Below are positions 51,840 through 62,813 of a stretch of 64,000 nt of DNA, in pieces. Where the stretch lies: contig JAKLMB010000028.1 of assembly GCA_022813625.1 (NCBI GenBank), positions 434,001 to 498,000 of the forward strand, in the 5' to 3' direction. The stretch is from Aaosphaeria pasadenensis. Taxonomy: Eukaryota > Ascomycota > Dothideomycetes > Pleosporales. Every line of letters begins with the position of its first letter. The stretch's first letter is position 1. The notes under the pieces were generated by a model. The model was not told the DNA's origin. It saw nothing but the letters and a program-made list of their open reading frames with translations, and ran no database searches. Made by a program: the position numbers and the translations under genes.

Positions 51840-54092
51840 CTACCGAAGCTTCCCATCGCTGCTCTTGCTCTCTCCAAAGACTTGAATCTCTCCCTCTATA
51901 TCGGGTCTTTGTGGTGTCAATGCTGTGTACTGGGGCACTGCATGCTCAGGCATGTAAGCAGTGTGTTGTTGTGCCCAGTCACCACTGTCCATACGATGTA
52001 GCTGCGTTGCTGGATCAGGTTGGGACCCCAAGCCCATGAATGTATAATTTCTCGACACAAGTACGGGAAATTCGAAATCCTTAACTTTCCACGGACCAAC
52101 ACCACGAGATTCTAGAGCCTGTCGGTAGAGCTGCAGCGTGCCTGTGTTTGTCCAATCCGCCTTTTTCGCCTGGCGTGCATGCGTCACCGAGCGGAACCAG
52201 AAGATCTGCTGGACGAGAACCCAGTCAAGTAGTATCAGGACGCCGCCGACGACTAAAATTATAGACATTCCCAGTATGCTGACTGAGTAGTGATCCGAGC
52301 TCCGTATTTTCTGGAGGCCACAGAGGGCCCGCATCTCCGGATCGGTTGGCTCCACGAGCTGGTTCAAAGAGTTCACGCCAGGACGGATCTCAAAGCTTTC
52401 AGGCTTAGCATATTCGTTGATCCGACGTTGAAAGACCGCGAGTGACAAGTTGTGGATGTTATAGGCCTCTGATTGCCATTGATCCGGCGGCAGAGCAGAC
52501 GAAGTCTGGGCTATGGCAGTGAAAGCCCAATCTTTGGCGAGCAGGAGATTGTCCGAGAGGAGCTTGGACGCCCACTGGAGCCCCATGGCCCAAGTCGCCT
52601 TCCACATCACTTGGAACATAGCAGATTGTTTTGCATTCAGGGAAAGATCGCCTCTTTCGAATGCCTGCTGGATCCCGTACAGCCCTGTCAGAGCTGTACA
52701 TCGTTCGTTGCCCAAGTTACAGAACTGGTATTGTTCGGTGCAGCCTAGAACATTGAGATCGTGCGTTGATTCGAAGAACACCTGTTGGGAAACGACGGAG
52801 CGATTGAGAGCGTTGAACAGAGGGTCGGTAACATTGCCAGTGTATTTGGCGGTGCTCATAATGGAGAGAAGGGTAGTGTCCGCATCTGGGACTCGAAAGG
52901 CTGCAATGGGTTCGAAATCGCTCGCACTGTTGTTGTTATGGTAGGCTGTTGCGCCTCTACAAGCTGGTCAGCGGAGAACAGCAAATGTGGTTTTGTGCAA
53001 GAGGACTCACCGAACCGTGTAAGGCACCTGGAAGTTATCTTTCTGGTATTGTGTGACGCAAAAGGTTGTGAGGTCGGTGGTCTTGTTAGTACCTTCGCAT
53101 CCCTTCGTACCATTTCCAAATTCGTAGTATCTGACGCTGGTATTCGTCCGTCCAACCAATGCTTCATGAACTCCCTCTCTCCACTCAGTAGAGTATGCCT
53201 CATCGGCACGTATAGGTGCGCATGTTGTCACCCTCCGCATTGATAACGACTCTATATGCGGAAAGTTGATTCCCAGGTCCTCGCCTGAATGCACGAAACC
53301 AGAATCAAATCGAGCCGCAGCTGTTGCACACGCATCGTCACCGAATGGGCATGACGCGTTCAGCAGCGCCGAAGCATTCACGCCGGTCAAATGCGGTTGG
53401 ATGTATTTGTTGCAGGTCGAGGCATCGGCGTTGACGTCGTCGTGGTAGCATGAGCGTACGTAGTAGGCACTCTTAGTCAATGTCAAACGACCGAGCAGTA
53501 CTTCGGTATTGAAGGTTAGGAGTTCTTCTTCGGATTTAAAATCCGCGGATTCTGCATTGTGGACGTTTGGGAGCTCAATGGGGAGACCGCATTTCCCTTG
53601 CCGTACCAGAACTGGGCTTGCACCCGTGGTCATGACTTGCTGTGAGAAAAGACCGGCGACGGCGAAGAAGGCGATATGGATTGTTGTGATCAACAAAAGC
53701 GGCACAGAAGAACGTATTGATGTGTTCGCGTTATTTCGCCATGCACGCGATGATCGAACAAAGCTCCACAGAGCATTCGGTGCGGTGATTGCATTGCGAA
53801 GAATGGCTTGCTGTTGATGGAACAACCCATCGCGAGGAAGTGTCGTGGATCGTAGCTGGTGGAGCATAAAACATATCACCCTCCAGAAACAGACACCAGA
53901 AAATTGCACGTAGAGGGTCAGGAATGAACCGAGTATCAGACCTTGGTACACTGGAAGTGTCAAAGTTGCACCTTTTGTGCGTCCATTCTCTTGAACTCTG
54001 TGTTAGTTGCGTGCATTTTAACGTTGTTGCCATGGGGCAATTCACTCACCCCAATTAATCCAAAAGCCATCAAAGACACGATCGTTCGCCAT
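51840..54092 (-). CDS. Multipass membrane protein of unknown function, 714 residues
   Basis: Exons are 54092-54050, 53995-53011 and 52956-51840. The first join gives MANDRVFDGFWINWV followed by QENGRTKGATLTLP, a start resembling an uncharacterised family of large fungal membrane proteins. About three membrane segments are visible: LILGSFLTLYVQFSGVCFW near residue 32, LLLITTIHIAFFAVAGLF near 110, and SILGMSIILVVGGVLILL near 545. Between the last two lies a long, probably extracytoplasmic region with many Cys and N-x-S/T sites (GVNASALL, GNGTKG, TNKTTD, GNVTD, NRSVV), suggesting glycosylation and disulphides. A cytoplasmic C-terminal tail of ~150 residues follows. Function unknown; no enzyme motif is seen. 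The first intron uses the second of two overlapping acceptors (CACAG/AG). Confidence 0.82.
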
Positions 54093-55180
54093 TTCGTCAG
54101 GCTCTTGATAAGGCTCAGGAGGCACCCAAATCACATACAAATACAATGTGAACACGACCCTACATAGTCGCAGAAAAATTTATTGTTGTCTGTTGGTGGA
54201 TGCGCCTCAAACATTATTCCGGCACTCGAAAACCAAGTCGGCCGAGTCAAGAGCGAAATGGGCGATCAAACAAATTACAGGAGGACATAGACGCCGATTC
54301 ACATTGGCCTAGCTGGCCTGGGCGTGAACAAGGCTCAGGCCTCAAATCTCCAGCAGTGCAAGAGTTTAGAAGGGTGGGCCGGTGGAGATCTGTATTTTAG
54401 ATCTTTGGCAGCCCAATTGCCCGTTTCGCAGTTTTGCTTCTCTATCTCACAATATCTTCCTGCTGCGACTAAGCAGGCTCTATTTCACAGTTAGCTTTTC
54501 ATTCAACACATCTCTCCCAATATTGTGAACCATTTCATGAAAAGCTTTGCAGATTGCTCACTTTAAGGAGGTCAAGTGTGGGGGCCGAAACAGTCACGGC
54601 CCTCATGGCCCTCACCAGTAAAATGTTGGATGACCTGCCACTGAGATCGCTGTCTAACGCAGCATGAACCCCCAGTGCACGTTCAAAGGCCTTCATACTA
54701 CCAGGTTGGCTAGATGCTGATCCTGAAGACAGCTCATTGAACTTGTACCGATAGTTTTGATGGGTATTCGCACACAAGCTCAGCTAAAGAGACTGTTGGT
54801 CATGAAAAGTTGAGATTTTGAACAGGTGATATTTTGTATCTGGCAAGCATTATAATCTCTCAGCATAGAACTTTTCTCATTCGAAGACAGAATTTGTCAG
54901 AATGCAAGTCATAAGTCACTCTGTTGATTGGATTTGGGCACAATGGCTGGAAGCCACTTTGTAAAGTAACAAATGGGGACGATTGAACTTCTATCGCGTT
55001 TAGCAACTGAATTTGAGCCATCCCCTCAAGAAGAACTTATGCCATGTATATTGAAAAAGTTAATTAGTATGGTAGTTTGTTGTTATCAATGAGAATGCAG
55101 TCGTAATACCTCCGATATGCAAGCCTTTCCAACAACAATAGAATCCTACTCGCTCGCTATGACAATAAAACCCTTTGCTC
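54093..55180. other. Intergenic, no gene recognised
   Basis: About 1.1 kb upstream of the membrane-protein gene and downstream of the cupin gene, both on the minus strand. An 80-codon frame at 54535-54777 has no motif and is not called. Confidence 0.5.
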
Positions 55181-55888
55181 TCAAAGCTTACTTGAGGAAT
55201 TTGTAGTTGGACTCTCTTTCCAAATTCCAACGAGCCCATCCTTGCTCTGGCCCAGAACTGGATCGCGTTTGGGTTTGGGGACCTTCCACACTTCTCGATA
55301 CCTTCCTTCATGATCGCCACCAACCCGAAAGTCCCATTCGTTTCCCACCGGATACGCACCCATCATCATAAACTCGCCCTCGATAGCAATTCCTTCAAAG
55401 AACTTCCTTGCTTTGCGAGTATCTTTGATCAAAGTCCCGTCTTCTTCTTTGGATTCATGGAATTTGAGAGTTTCAGCGTCCGGTCGCGGGGCGTACGTCT
55501 TATGTGCTACACCTGCGGGCAGGATGAAAACATCGCCTAACGATGCCTGCACTTCTATCGCGCCGTCCTCGTAACCATGGCCGTGGGTATGTTCTTCCTC
55601 ATCAGAGGTGGTATCTGCAACTCCGAATCGAAGCGTTGCTCCGTTGCCAGATATCACGGCCATGCATTCGTGTGCTGCAGAGTGGTAATGAGATAGTTGT
55701 GTACGCCCGTAGCGAGCTATCCATTGTGACTGCCAGCCATTGCTGGCGAATAGGTCGTAGATAGTGGTAGGATTGAAGTCCTTAGCGCTAACTTCCGAAA
55801 GAAGTAACTTTGGATAGTGAATGAGGAGATGGGGCGAATTGGGCATAAGCTTGGTAGGTGGGATCGTGTAAGTTCGAACCTGGACCAT
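55181..55888 (-). CDS. YjlB-like cupin protein with C-terminal SKL
   Basis: A single-exon, 235-residue cupin with ATG at 55888. Cupin motif 1 is near residues 67-80 (HYHSAAHECMAVISG, with His and Glu metal ligands) and motif 2 near 118-130 (GDVFILPAGVAHK). The overall plan resembles bacterial and fungal YjlB-like cupins of unknown activity. The family ending (MGAYPVGNEWDF..., KPKRDPVLG, GLVGIWK) is intact. The protein ends in SKL, the classic type 1 peroxisomal targeting signal. The codons for these residues also contain GTAAGC, a good splice donor, so a spliced form would lose SKL. The metal-dependent activity is inferred from the fold only. Confidence 0.85.
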   Translation of the reverse strand: MVQVRTYTIPPTKLMPNSPHLLIHYPKLLLSEVSAKDFNPTTIYDLFASNGWQSQWIARYGRTQLSHYHSAAHECMAVISGNGATLRFGVADTTSDEEEHTHGHGYEDGAIEVQASLGDVFILPAGVAHKTYAPRPDAETLKFHESKEEDGTLIKDTRKARKFFEGIAIEGEFMMMGAYPVGNEWDFRVGGDHEGRYREVWKVPKPKRDPVLGQSKDGLVGIWKESPTTNSSSKL

Positions 55889-57293
55889 ATTTGCGATTTG
55901 TCACAACAGGATAATAGTTACAACTCCCCCTAAGGTGAGGCTTCAAGCAGTGTGGTAAATTCGATTGCACAGTGTTTGTAAAGAACATGGCGCAAGTTGC
56001 GTCACTTGACGTATATCAGTCGTAACGATATCGAAAACGGCATCGGATGGGAAGCCGTAGTCTGTTGCGCTAATACGCCACTCCAGCAGTTCTCCGCATA
56101 GATATGGGGAAACATGGCCTATTTTGGTCATACTACGAGACAAAAGCTTGGAGCGTGGAGGGGAAAATGCTATATCGGACATGCATCATTGGCCAGTCTT
56201 CGCACTGGAAATCATATTCCGAAGTCATCGAGCAAAAGTTATTGTGGTATAATCGAGGGTTACTGTCTGTTGGCTGCTGTATTTGAGGTTGTCTTTGTGC
56301 TGGTCATTGAGTATTGAACATGTTGCTCCGTTGCGCCAATCAGAACCAACTCCGCAATCTCGGAGTAAAAACCACAAGCTTTTGCTCTTTCTTGCACATT
56401 CATTGTAGTTGCAAGGACGAGTATTTCGGAATTTATGTGCTGACAACGGCCGAGCGTAACATAGTCATGTTTATACTGTCGATTGTACTCTAGATCTTAT
56501 CATACTCGTAGAGTTTATAGGTTACTGTTCCAAGATATGGCCCAACGTGGTAACTGATGGACGGCAACGCAGCAATCCTAATGGTAAGCTACCACTCTAC
56601 TCCAGGCGGCTTTTATAAACCAATGTCAATCTCATCATTGGATTCTTTTCGTCGAAGGAACAAGTTATCGGGGTGACCTAATGGTTGCTTGACCTATGTC
56701 CAAGCTGCCATGCGTATCTGCTATACTATTCCAAATAATGGTGAATTCTAGAACCATTTGGCTATCCCCCACGTTGAAGAAGTCTGCAAAACCAACGTAG
56801 CAACTTTGATTCCCATCTCCATGGTAAGTAGTATTGGTTTTGCAGGCTTTGCACTAGCGATGTTCTTGGGAAACCAAGCTACCATGGCTCCAGGAGCTCT
56901 AGACTTAACAGCAACAAGAGGTGCCAACACACGAATGGATAAGGCACGGATATTGTTGAAAACAGTTGAGAATAACATGAGAGTCAGATTGAGTGGTCTG
57001 CGAAGCACATTGGGCGAGAACGTTACTGGAAAAAGTGACTTTGATCACATGTCCAATCCACCATGCGGATCACCGCCATAGGCAGAAGCCATAACTAACA
57101 AGAATGGGCTTACAAGAACAATAGATAGGCAAAAGAAATCGTGACCAAGTTAGGTATCAGGCATGTAGTTTTGCAAAACAGACCGGTTTCGTAGCGATCC
57201 AATCGACAGTTTGCAGCAAGTCATTTCGGATATATACAAACATTGTAGCATAATCAACTTTTAGTCCATGCATGGATCAGCAGCATTCGTGAT
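55889..57293. other. Intergenic between cupin and JEN1-type genes
   Basis: About 1.4 kb. Overlapping frames on both strands occur at 56748-57081 (86 and 107 codons) with hydrophobic stretches, but I could not match either to a family or build exons around them. They may be a decayed fragment or chance. Otherwise nothing seen. Confidence 0.4.
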
Positions 57294-58896
57294 TCAAGCT
57301 CTGATGTCTTCCACGTTCCTCCCGACCCCTTTCTCTATATCGTCATGTTGCTCTGCTTGTAACTTCCGCTCCATTGCGTTCTGGCCCGTTGCCTCGGCCA
57401 TATCGGAATCAGCAGCAACATCGAAGTTCCTACCACGGTACTCGGGTCCCATAATGGTGAGCAAGATTACATAGGCGTAAACACATCCCATGAAGATACA
57501 GATTACCTTTCCATATTGGTACCTTGGAACCTTGCCCTTTTTTGGAAGCGGGAACCTTTCGCCAATAGTCGCCTCGATGGTCGAACTAGCTGAACTGACC
57601 AAATTACCGAGCTGGTAACTGGTGCCCACGACGAATGTTCTGAAACTTCCCGGGCTCAATTCCATAAGATGAATAGGGATCACACCCCATGCGCCTTGAA
57701 CACAGAATTGTTCGAAGAAGGCTGGAGCGATCACCTTCTCATTGGACACGAAGGTATAAGGGTAAAGCAAAGCACCACCGATAATGCAGACGAAGACAAT
57801 GCAGAAGCGACGACCAAAGATAGAAGAACAATATCCAATGACCGTACCTCCTGTCATGGCGCCTAGATTCGCGACGACTTGAGTGACCGTGACAGCGTTT
57901 GGGGAGAAATTGTATTGGTTGGTGAGCATTGTTGGATAAAGATCCTGCGAACCGTGGGACTGCAAGAGCTTTAGTTCATATTCACTTCAGATTATAAAAC
58001 GTCCATTGTTATTCTTACCATGAAATTGAAGCCAGCCATCAGCAACACCATGTATATGAGAAGAAGCCAATGTTTCTTGAGTGCAACCTTGCCTTCCTGA
58101 ACGAAGACCTTTGCGGCATTAGGTGTTGCCTCTCGGATCCGCTGGCGTTCTTGGTAAGCTTGTGTCTCAGGAAGACACAGTCGGAAGATGATGATCAGTA
58201 CAGGGGGGCCAGCACCGAACCAGAAGAGGGGCCTCCAGCCATGGCCAACTGTGTTGACAAAGGCTCTGGCAAACACAGTAGCTAGGAGATAACCGAAAGC
58301 ATAGCCTTGTTGCAGCATGCCAGAGATGATTCCTCGTGCGGCTTCTGGACAGTCCTCTAAGGCTATTCGCAAATCCGTGTTAGCGAGCAGAACGTGGGGC
58401 TCGAAACGTGGGTTTGGCTTGACTTACCAGTTGCGGCAGCATTACCATAAAGACCGCCCATAGCGATACCGAAAAGGGCCCGCACACCAAGGAAAGCTTC
58501 GTAGGTCGTGCAAAATCCAGTGCCCAATTCCAAAACAATGAACAGGATGTTGTTGATAATGAAAGGCCATTTACGACCATAGCGATCTGCCGCGATACCA
58601 AAGATGATGGCACCGACTGATCTGAGCATCAAGACGAGGGTGATGCCCCAAGTTATGTCAGCCTTCGTCTTACCAAATGTCTCGGCCAGGTCTTCGACTG
58701 TCAAGGAGACAGTGAAGAAGTCAAAGGCGTCCCAGGACCAAGCGCAAAAGGCGACGAGGAAGAACATCCATTGTTGGAAATTGAGAAGCGTGAGAGTTTT
58801 AAAGGGATTTGGTTGGCGGTCGAAGGTAGGTTTCAAGGAAGGCAGACGTGTGGCAAGGTATCGGCCCACAGACATCTTACTATCTTGTGTTTCCAT
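57294..58896 (-). CDS. JEN1: Jen1-type monocarboxylate/proton symporter
   Basis: A major facilitator superfamily importer of lactate, pyruvate or related acids at the plasma membrane. Exons are 58896-58428, 58362-58019 and 57959-57294, giving 492 residues. The N-terminal part has NFQQWMFFLVAFCAWSWDAF and TVSLTVEDLAETFGKTKADI, then the MFS loop GIAADRYGRKWPF. The Jen signature N-x-x-[ST]-H-x-[ST]-Q-D-x-x-x-T is matched exactly at 269-281 (NFMSHGSQDLYPT); intron 2 falls inside it, between M271 and S272, which confirms the splice. The tail is charged and cytosolic. ATG 58896 is chosen; M8 is an alternative. Genes of this type are usually glucose-repressed, but I saw no defined site here. Confidence 0.95.
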
Positions 58897-60144
58897 GGAG
58901 GCTGAAGGACAGTGAAATTCAGTCCAGTGATACAAAGAAAGAACAAATGGTACTCGAGTTTCAATATGTATAGGACTGAAGAGGACAGAGCCAGCCTCAA
59001 GTTCTAAAGCGAGCGTAACATTCCTCTTTTAAATGGCCGCACTAGATATGATCTTCCACATCTCCTTCTAGAACGGCACAAGCTCATTGTGCAAAGTGAG
59101 TAGCAGCATAACTCGTGACATTCATCCGACCAATCCGAAAGTAGTTTGTATGTTGGGGTAGTCCAGTGGCTTCAATCTGCCCTTCTCCCTGGGGATAGAC
59201 CGAAATCATTGCTATGGGGCCCCGTTTGGGTGGCTGCAGCTAAGCGTTCACAAGACATTCTAAACCACTTCAAGCATCAAACCAATTTCTAGCCAAGCAG
59301 CAATAAGCGTTGCTGGGCATACGAGATCAGCGCTCATACGAGGCCCTCCCTTGTCGACATGCTGGCAGCACGCATAGCCTTGCCAATGAGAGTCCCCATG
59401 AGACGCCATGAAGCGTTGATCAGTCGTCATCGACCTAACCATGGGGCAATACCAACACTCCATTACGAAGCACCAAATCCATGCTTCCTCAACGATACGA
59501 CGTCTTTTTTTGATTCACGCACGACGGAAATGTTTGTAAAATCTAGCGCCTTCAATAAACAACAGCTTGTTCTCGTGCCAGTTGCCGGGCTTGCCGTTCC
59601 GCTGCTGCACAAAAACGCTGGAAAAACCGAGGTACGCTATCTCTGCTAATTCCATATGCCACAATCTCAAGCCACTTTCTTTATCTACAACTGAACTAGG
59701 TGAATTTACCACTAGTCCTTGGCTCCAAGCTTGGAAATACGAAGGTGAATCGCCGAAAATATATCCGATAACCCCCGTGGGGAAGGCTGCTTTGCACGGC
59801 GAACATGGCGCATGCGTTGCGGGTAACTATGCCGAAGGGCGACAAAGGATGGCGCGGGCGACTCATCTCCTACTCGTACCCTTCATTCCACACCACCTCT
59901 TTGAGCAAGCAAGGCGTGGTAATAATGCGTTTTCCACCATGGGTAACTACGTAGGGCCAGAAATGTTTAAGTAACCTGTGGCGAACAGATGGCTTAACGT
60001 GACCACTGAGCCCGTTATGAGATTTCTGACCACTCCGTGCAGCTTTGAAGATGCCGCTAGGGTTCGTGCAGTTTGAAATTACACATAATGCTTCTAAATG
60101 TTTAAATCATTTGATGACCATTTATTGACAATCCTTTTGTGCCA
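58897..60144. promoter_or_regulatory. JEN1-type upstream / SulP downstream region
   Basis: About 1.25 kb between two genes on the minus strand. Frames of 96 and 135 codons on the plus strand (59359-59974) have no motif and are not called. Confidence 0.5.
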
Positions 60145-62813
60145 TTATGCTATTATGCTGTTGGCCTCGCTCTGTAGCGACTCCGTAAGCCTCTCAAGCT
60201 CTGTCATTCTCAGAGCCTCCTCGACGCTGTGCACAAAATGCCGGCGTCCACCGCACATTTCGACTATTCCGCTGGTTTCAAATAACTTATAAACTGGGGA
60301 TCGCTCGTTCGGTACTCTACAGAAGAACACTTTGACCCCTCGTGCCACATAACCAGCCACGATTTCTGACAGCACTTGGGCGCCAGCGCCGTCCAACGAG
60401 GTGACGCCATGAACGTCGAAGATGATATTCTTATTGTGCTCCCTCCGCCTCACTCTTGGCAGAGCAGGATGAGCCGCGTTCGTGCCATGGTCTTCCAGGC
60501 GCTTGAGCCGGTTCCGTAGCTCGCCGGTGTTGCCAAAGTAGAGCGGCTCTGGAATCTTGACTATCATGCAGCCTTCGATGAACTCCAGATTCTCTGGATC
60601 TAATTCTGCGTTGGCGAATTTGTCCGTCGTCCCAGGAACACGGCCAAGAATTTGGATGCGAGGACGAGTCGAGTGTCGAATAAGACGAAGAATTGACAGG
60701 CCCATGCCAACTGCAATCCCACGTTTCAGATCCCAGAAGATGGTGACCAAAAAAATGACAAACATCAGGAACATTTCACTCCAACCCCGGATGTTCCAGA
60801 AAAACTTAATGTCGTGTGGTGCCTCCTCGACTAGGGAGTATGCCACAACAGATACCATGGAGCAAAGGACTCCTTTCGGAAGGTAGTAGAAGAAGGGCAA
60901 CAGGAAGTAGGTGCACAGAATAGTGATGATTGAGAGCAAAATTGAACTCATCGGTGTCAGACCGCCGGTCGAAGCATTGACCTTGGAACGCCCATAACCG
61001 CCGAATGCTGGAAGGGCCATGAAGAGACCGCCTGTGATGTTTGCGGTTCCAAGGGCTATGAGCTCGCGATTTGCGCTAATTTGCATCTGTACGCCATCTT
61101 GCGCCCTGTCACCGCTTCCAAGTGATTTTGCAGCAACGGAAGACTCGAAGAATCCAAGAAGTGCTATGATGAGAGCCGTGTTGACTGCATCCGACGCATA
61201 CTTGAGATGCGAGGCCTCGAATGGGAAATGGATCGAGAAGATGCGCCCACTTGAATGGACATTGCCCAGAATGGCAAGACCATGTTGATCCCACTGGAAC
61301 TTCCAAGCCAGGATAGCCGAAAGAACGACGACAACGAATCGGTCGGGTATGTAAGCAACGGCCGGGTAACGAGATTGTAATCGCTTCTTGAGTTCCCTAT
61401 ATGTGGTTAGTCCATTGCATCATCCTGTTGTTTTCGCTGATGTACCTGAAGAACATGATGATACCGAAAGATCCGAAGGATACTGCAGTGGTGAGGCCGT
61501 GGGCATCGCCAACATTGCGGACGAGGAACACTATTTTATCAAGACAGCTTCCGTGCGAAACTTCATCCGCAGCTCGTCTTGCTAGCCCCATTTCGGGGAT
61601 CAATTGATCCACGAAGATGACAATACCAATAGCGCTGATGAATCCGCGTAAGAAGGGGCGACTAAGGATATTGTCGAGAAAGCCGAGTCGAAATAAGCCA
61701 GCAATGAAGATGAATGTGCCTGCCATGCATGTGACTATTCCAGCGATCTCTGCATTTAGCTGTCCGTCTTGATCGGCCGCTGTACCCCGTTTGATATTTT
61801 CCCTGACTACCTCGCCGGTCAAGAGCGATCCAGGCGCTTCCGGTCCTACAACCATCTGTGGGCACGAACCCAGTATGCCATAAATAAGCGGATTGATTGC
61901 GAATGCGTACAGGCCATTAATTGGTGGGACGTGAGCCAGGTTGGAGGCATATGACAAAGCCATGGGAATATAGAAGGATGCCATGGTAATAGCTGCAATC
62001 AAATCGCCTTTGAAGTATCTCCATTTGTACTGCTGCGCCCAGTTGATCACAGGTATGTAATATGCCAAATACCTAAACAGTCAGCATATCCCAGAGTGGA
62101 CAATGAATGCCGCATGAGAAAGATTGTACTCACATCAACCTGCGATTTTTGATGCCATGGCTCTCGGCGAGATGACGGGTCGTGCTCTTCTGATTGCCGC
62201 TGCCACCACCCAGAACGCCGTCTATAAATGTATCTCCCAAGAGGGCCTGCGTCGCGTCTGCACTCTCTCCTTCCCCCGGGGACGCGCCAGGATATCGACC
62301 ACCAAAGCCCAGTTGGTAAGCGGTAGAGGAAGTGGTGCCATAGCTCCTCGAGGACCACGGTCTTGGTGACATTGTGCCATGATCACAATTTTCACTCCCG
62401 CAGCCTGATGCTGCATCCCAATTCTGGTGATTCAACAATCGAGAGCGAACGGTGGGTTCCAAGTCTAGATCGGCGAGGCCAGCTTGATGCCTTGGGTCGG
62501 AAATTTGGTCGTTGGAATGCACGGAAGCATGATCGGGGGCAGGCAGTATGCCATCGTTGGAGATTTCGACGTCTGGGTGAGCAAAGCCACCGTCGGCATG
62601 GGAATCGCGGTGGTGGTGAGGTGGAGGTTGTGACATTGTGTTCTCTGGAGAGATAGACCCTGAAGCCTCAGAAGGAACATGAACGTTCCTCAGCTGGCTT
62701 GGGGTGAGTGGTGCATGGGCGTCGTGCCGTACACTGTTGGAGGAGGAGGTGCGGATATGAGGAGGTCGATCGGCTGGGCGCGATGACGTTCCCGAGTCCT
62801 TCTTTGGGGGCAT
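60145..62813 (-). CDS. SulP/SLC26-family anion transporter with STAS domain
   Basis: A probable sulfate or other anion transporter. Exons are 62813-62134, 62072-61446 and 61396-60145, giving 852 residues. The first ~227 residues are a Ser/Pro/His-rich cytosolic tail. The membrane core begins with WRYFKGDLIAAITMASFYIP and ALSYASNLAHVPPINGLYA, then the PQMVVGPEAPGSLLTGE block. The core continues through GFFESSVAAKSLGSGDR, ISANRELIALGTANITGG and AFGGYGRSKVNASTGGLTP. A STAS domain fills about residues 690-830 (YFGNTGELRNRLKRLE, IFDVHGVTSLDGAGAQVL). The VPPINGLYA/GSCPQMVVGPE pattern is closer to yeast YPR003C-like members than to high-affinity Sul1/Sul2, so substrate and location are open. Joining exons 2 and 3 gives MFFRELKKRLQSRYP. 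Confidence 0.92.

Noticed and set aside
56748..57081. Overlapping frames on both strands downstream of the JEN1-type gene, considered as a transporter relic
   Set aside because: No transporter motif could be placed in any frame with confidence.
61396..61446. Possible frameshift at the SulP exon 2-3 junction
   Set aside because: Recounting positions showed the join keeps phase and restores the family sequence; the suspicion came from a miscounted base.
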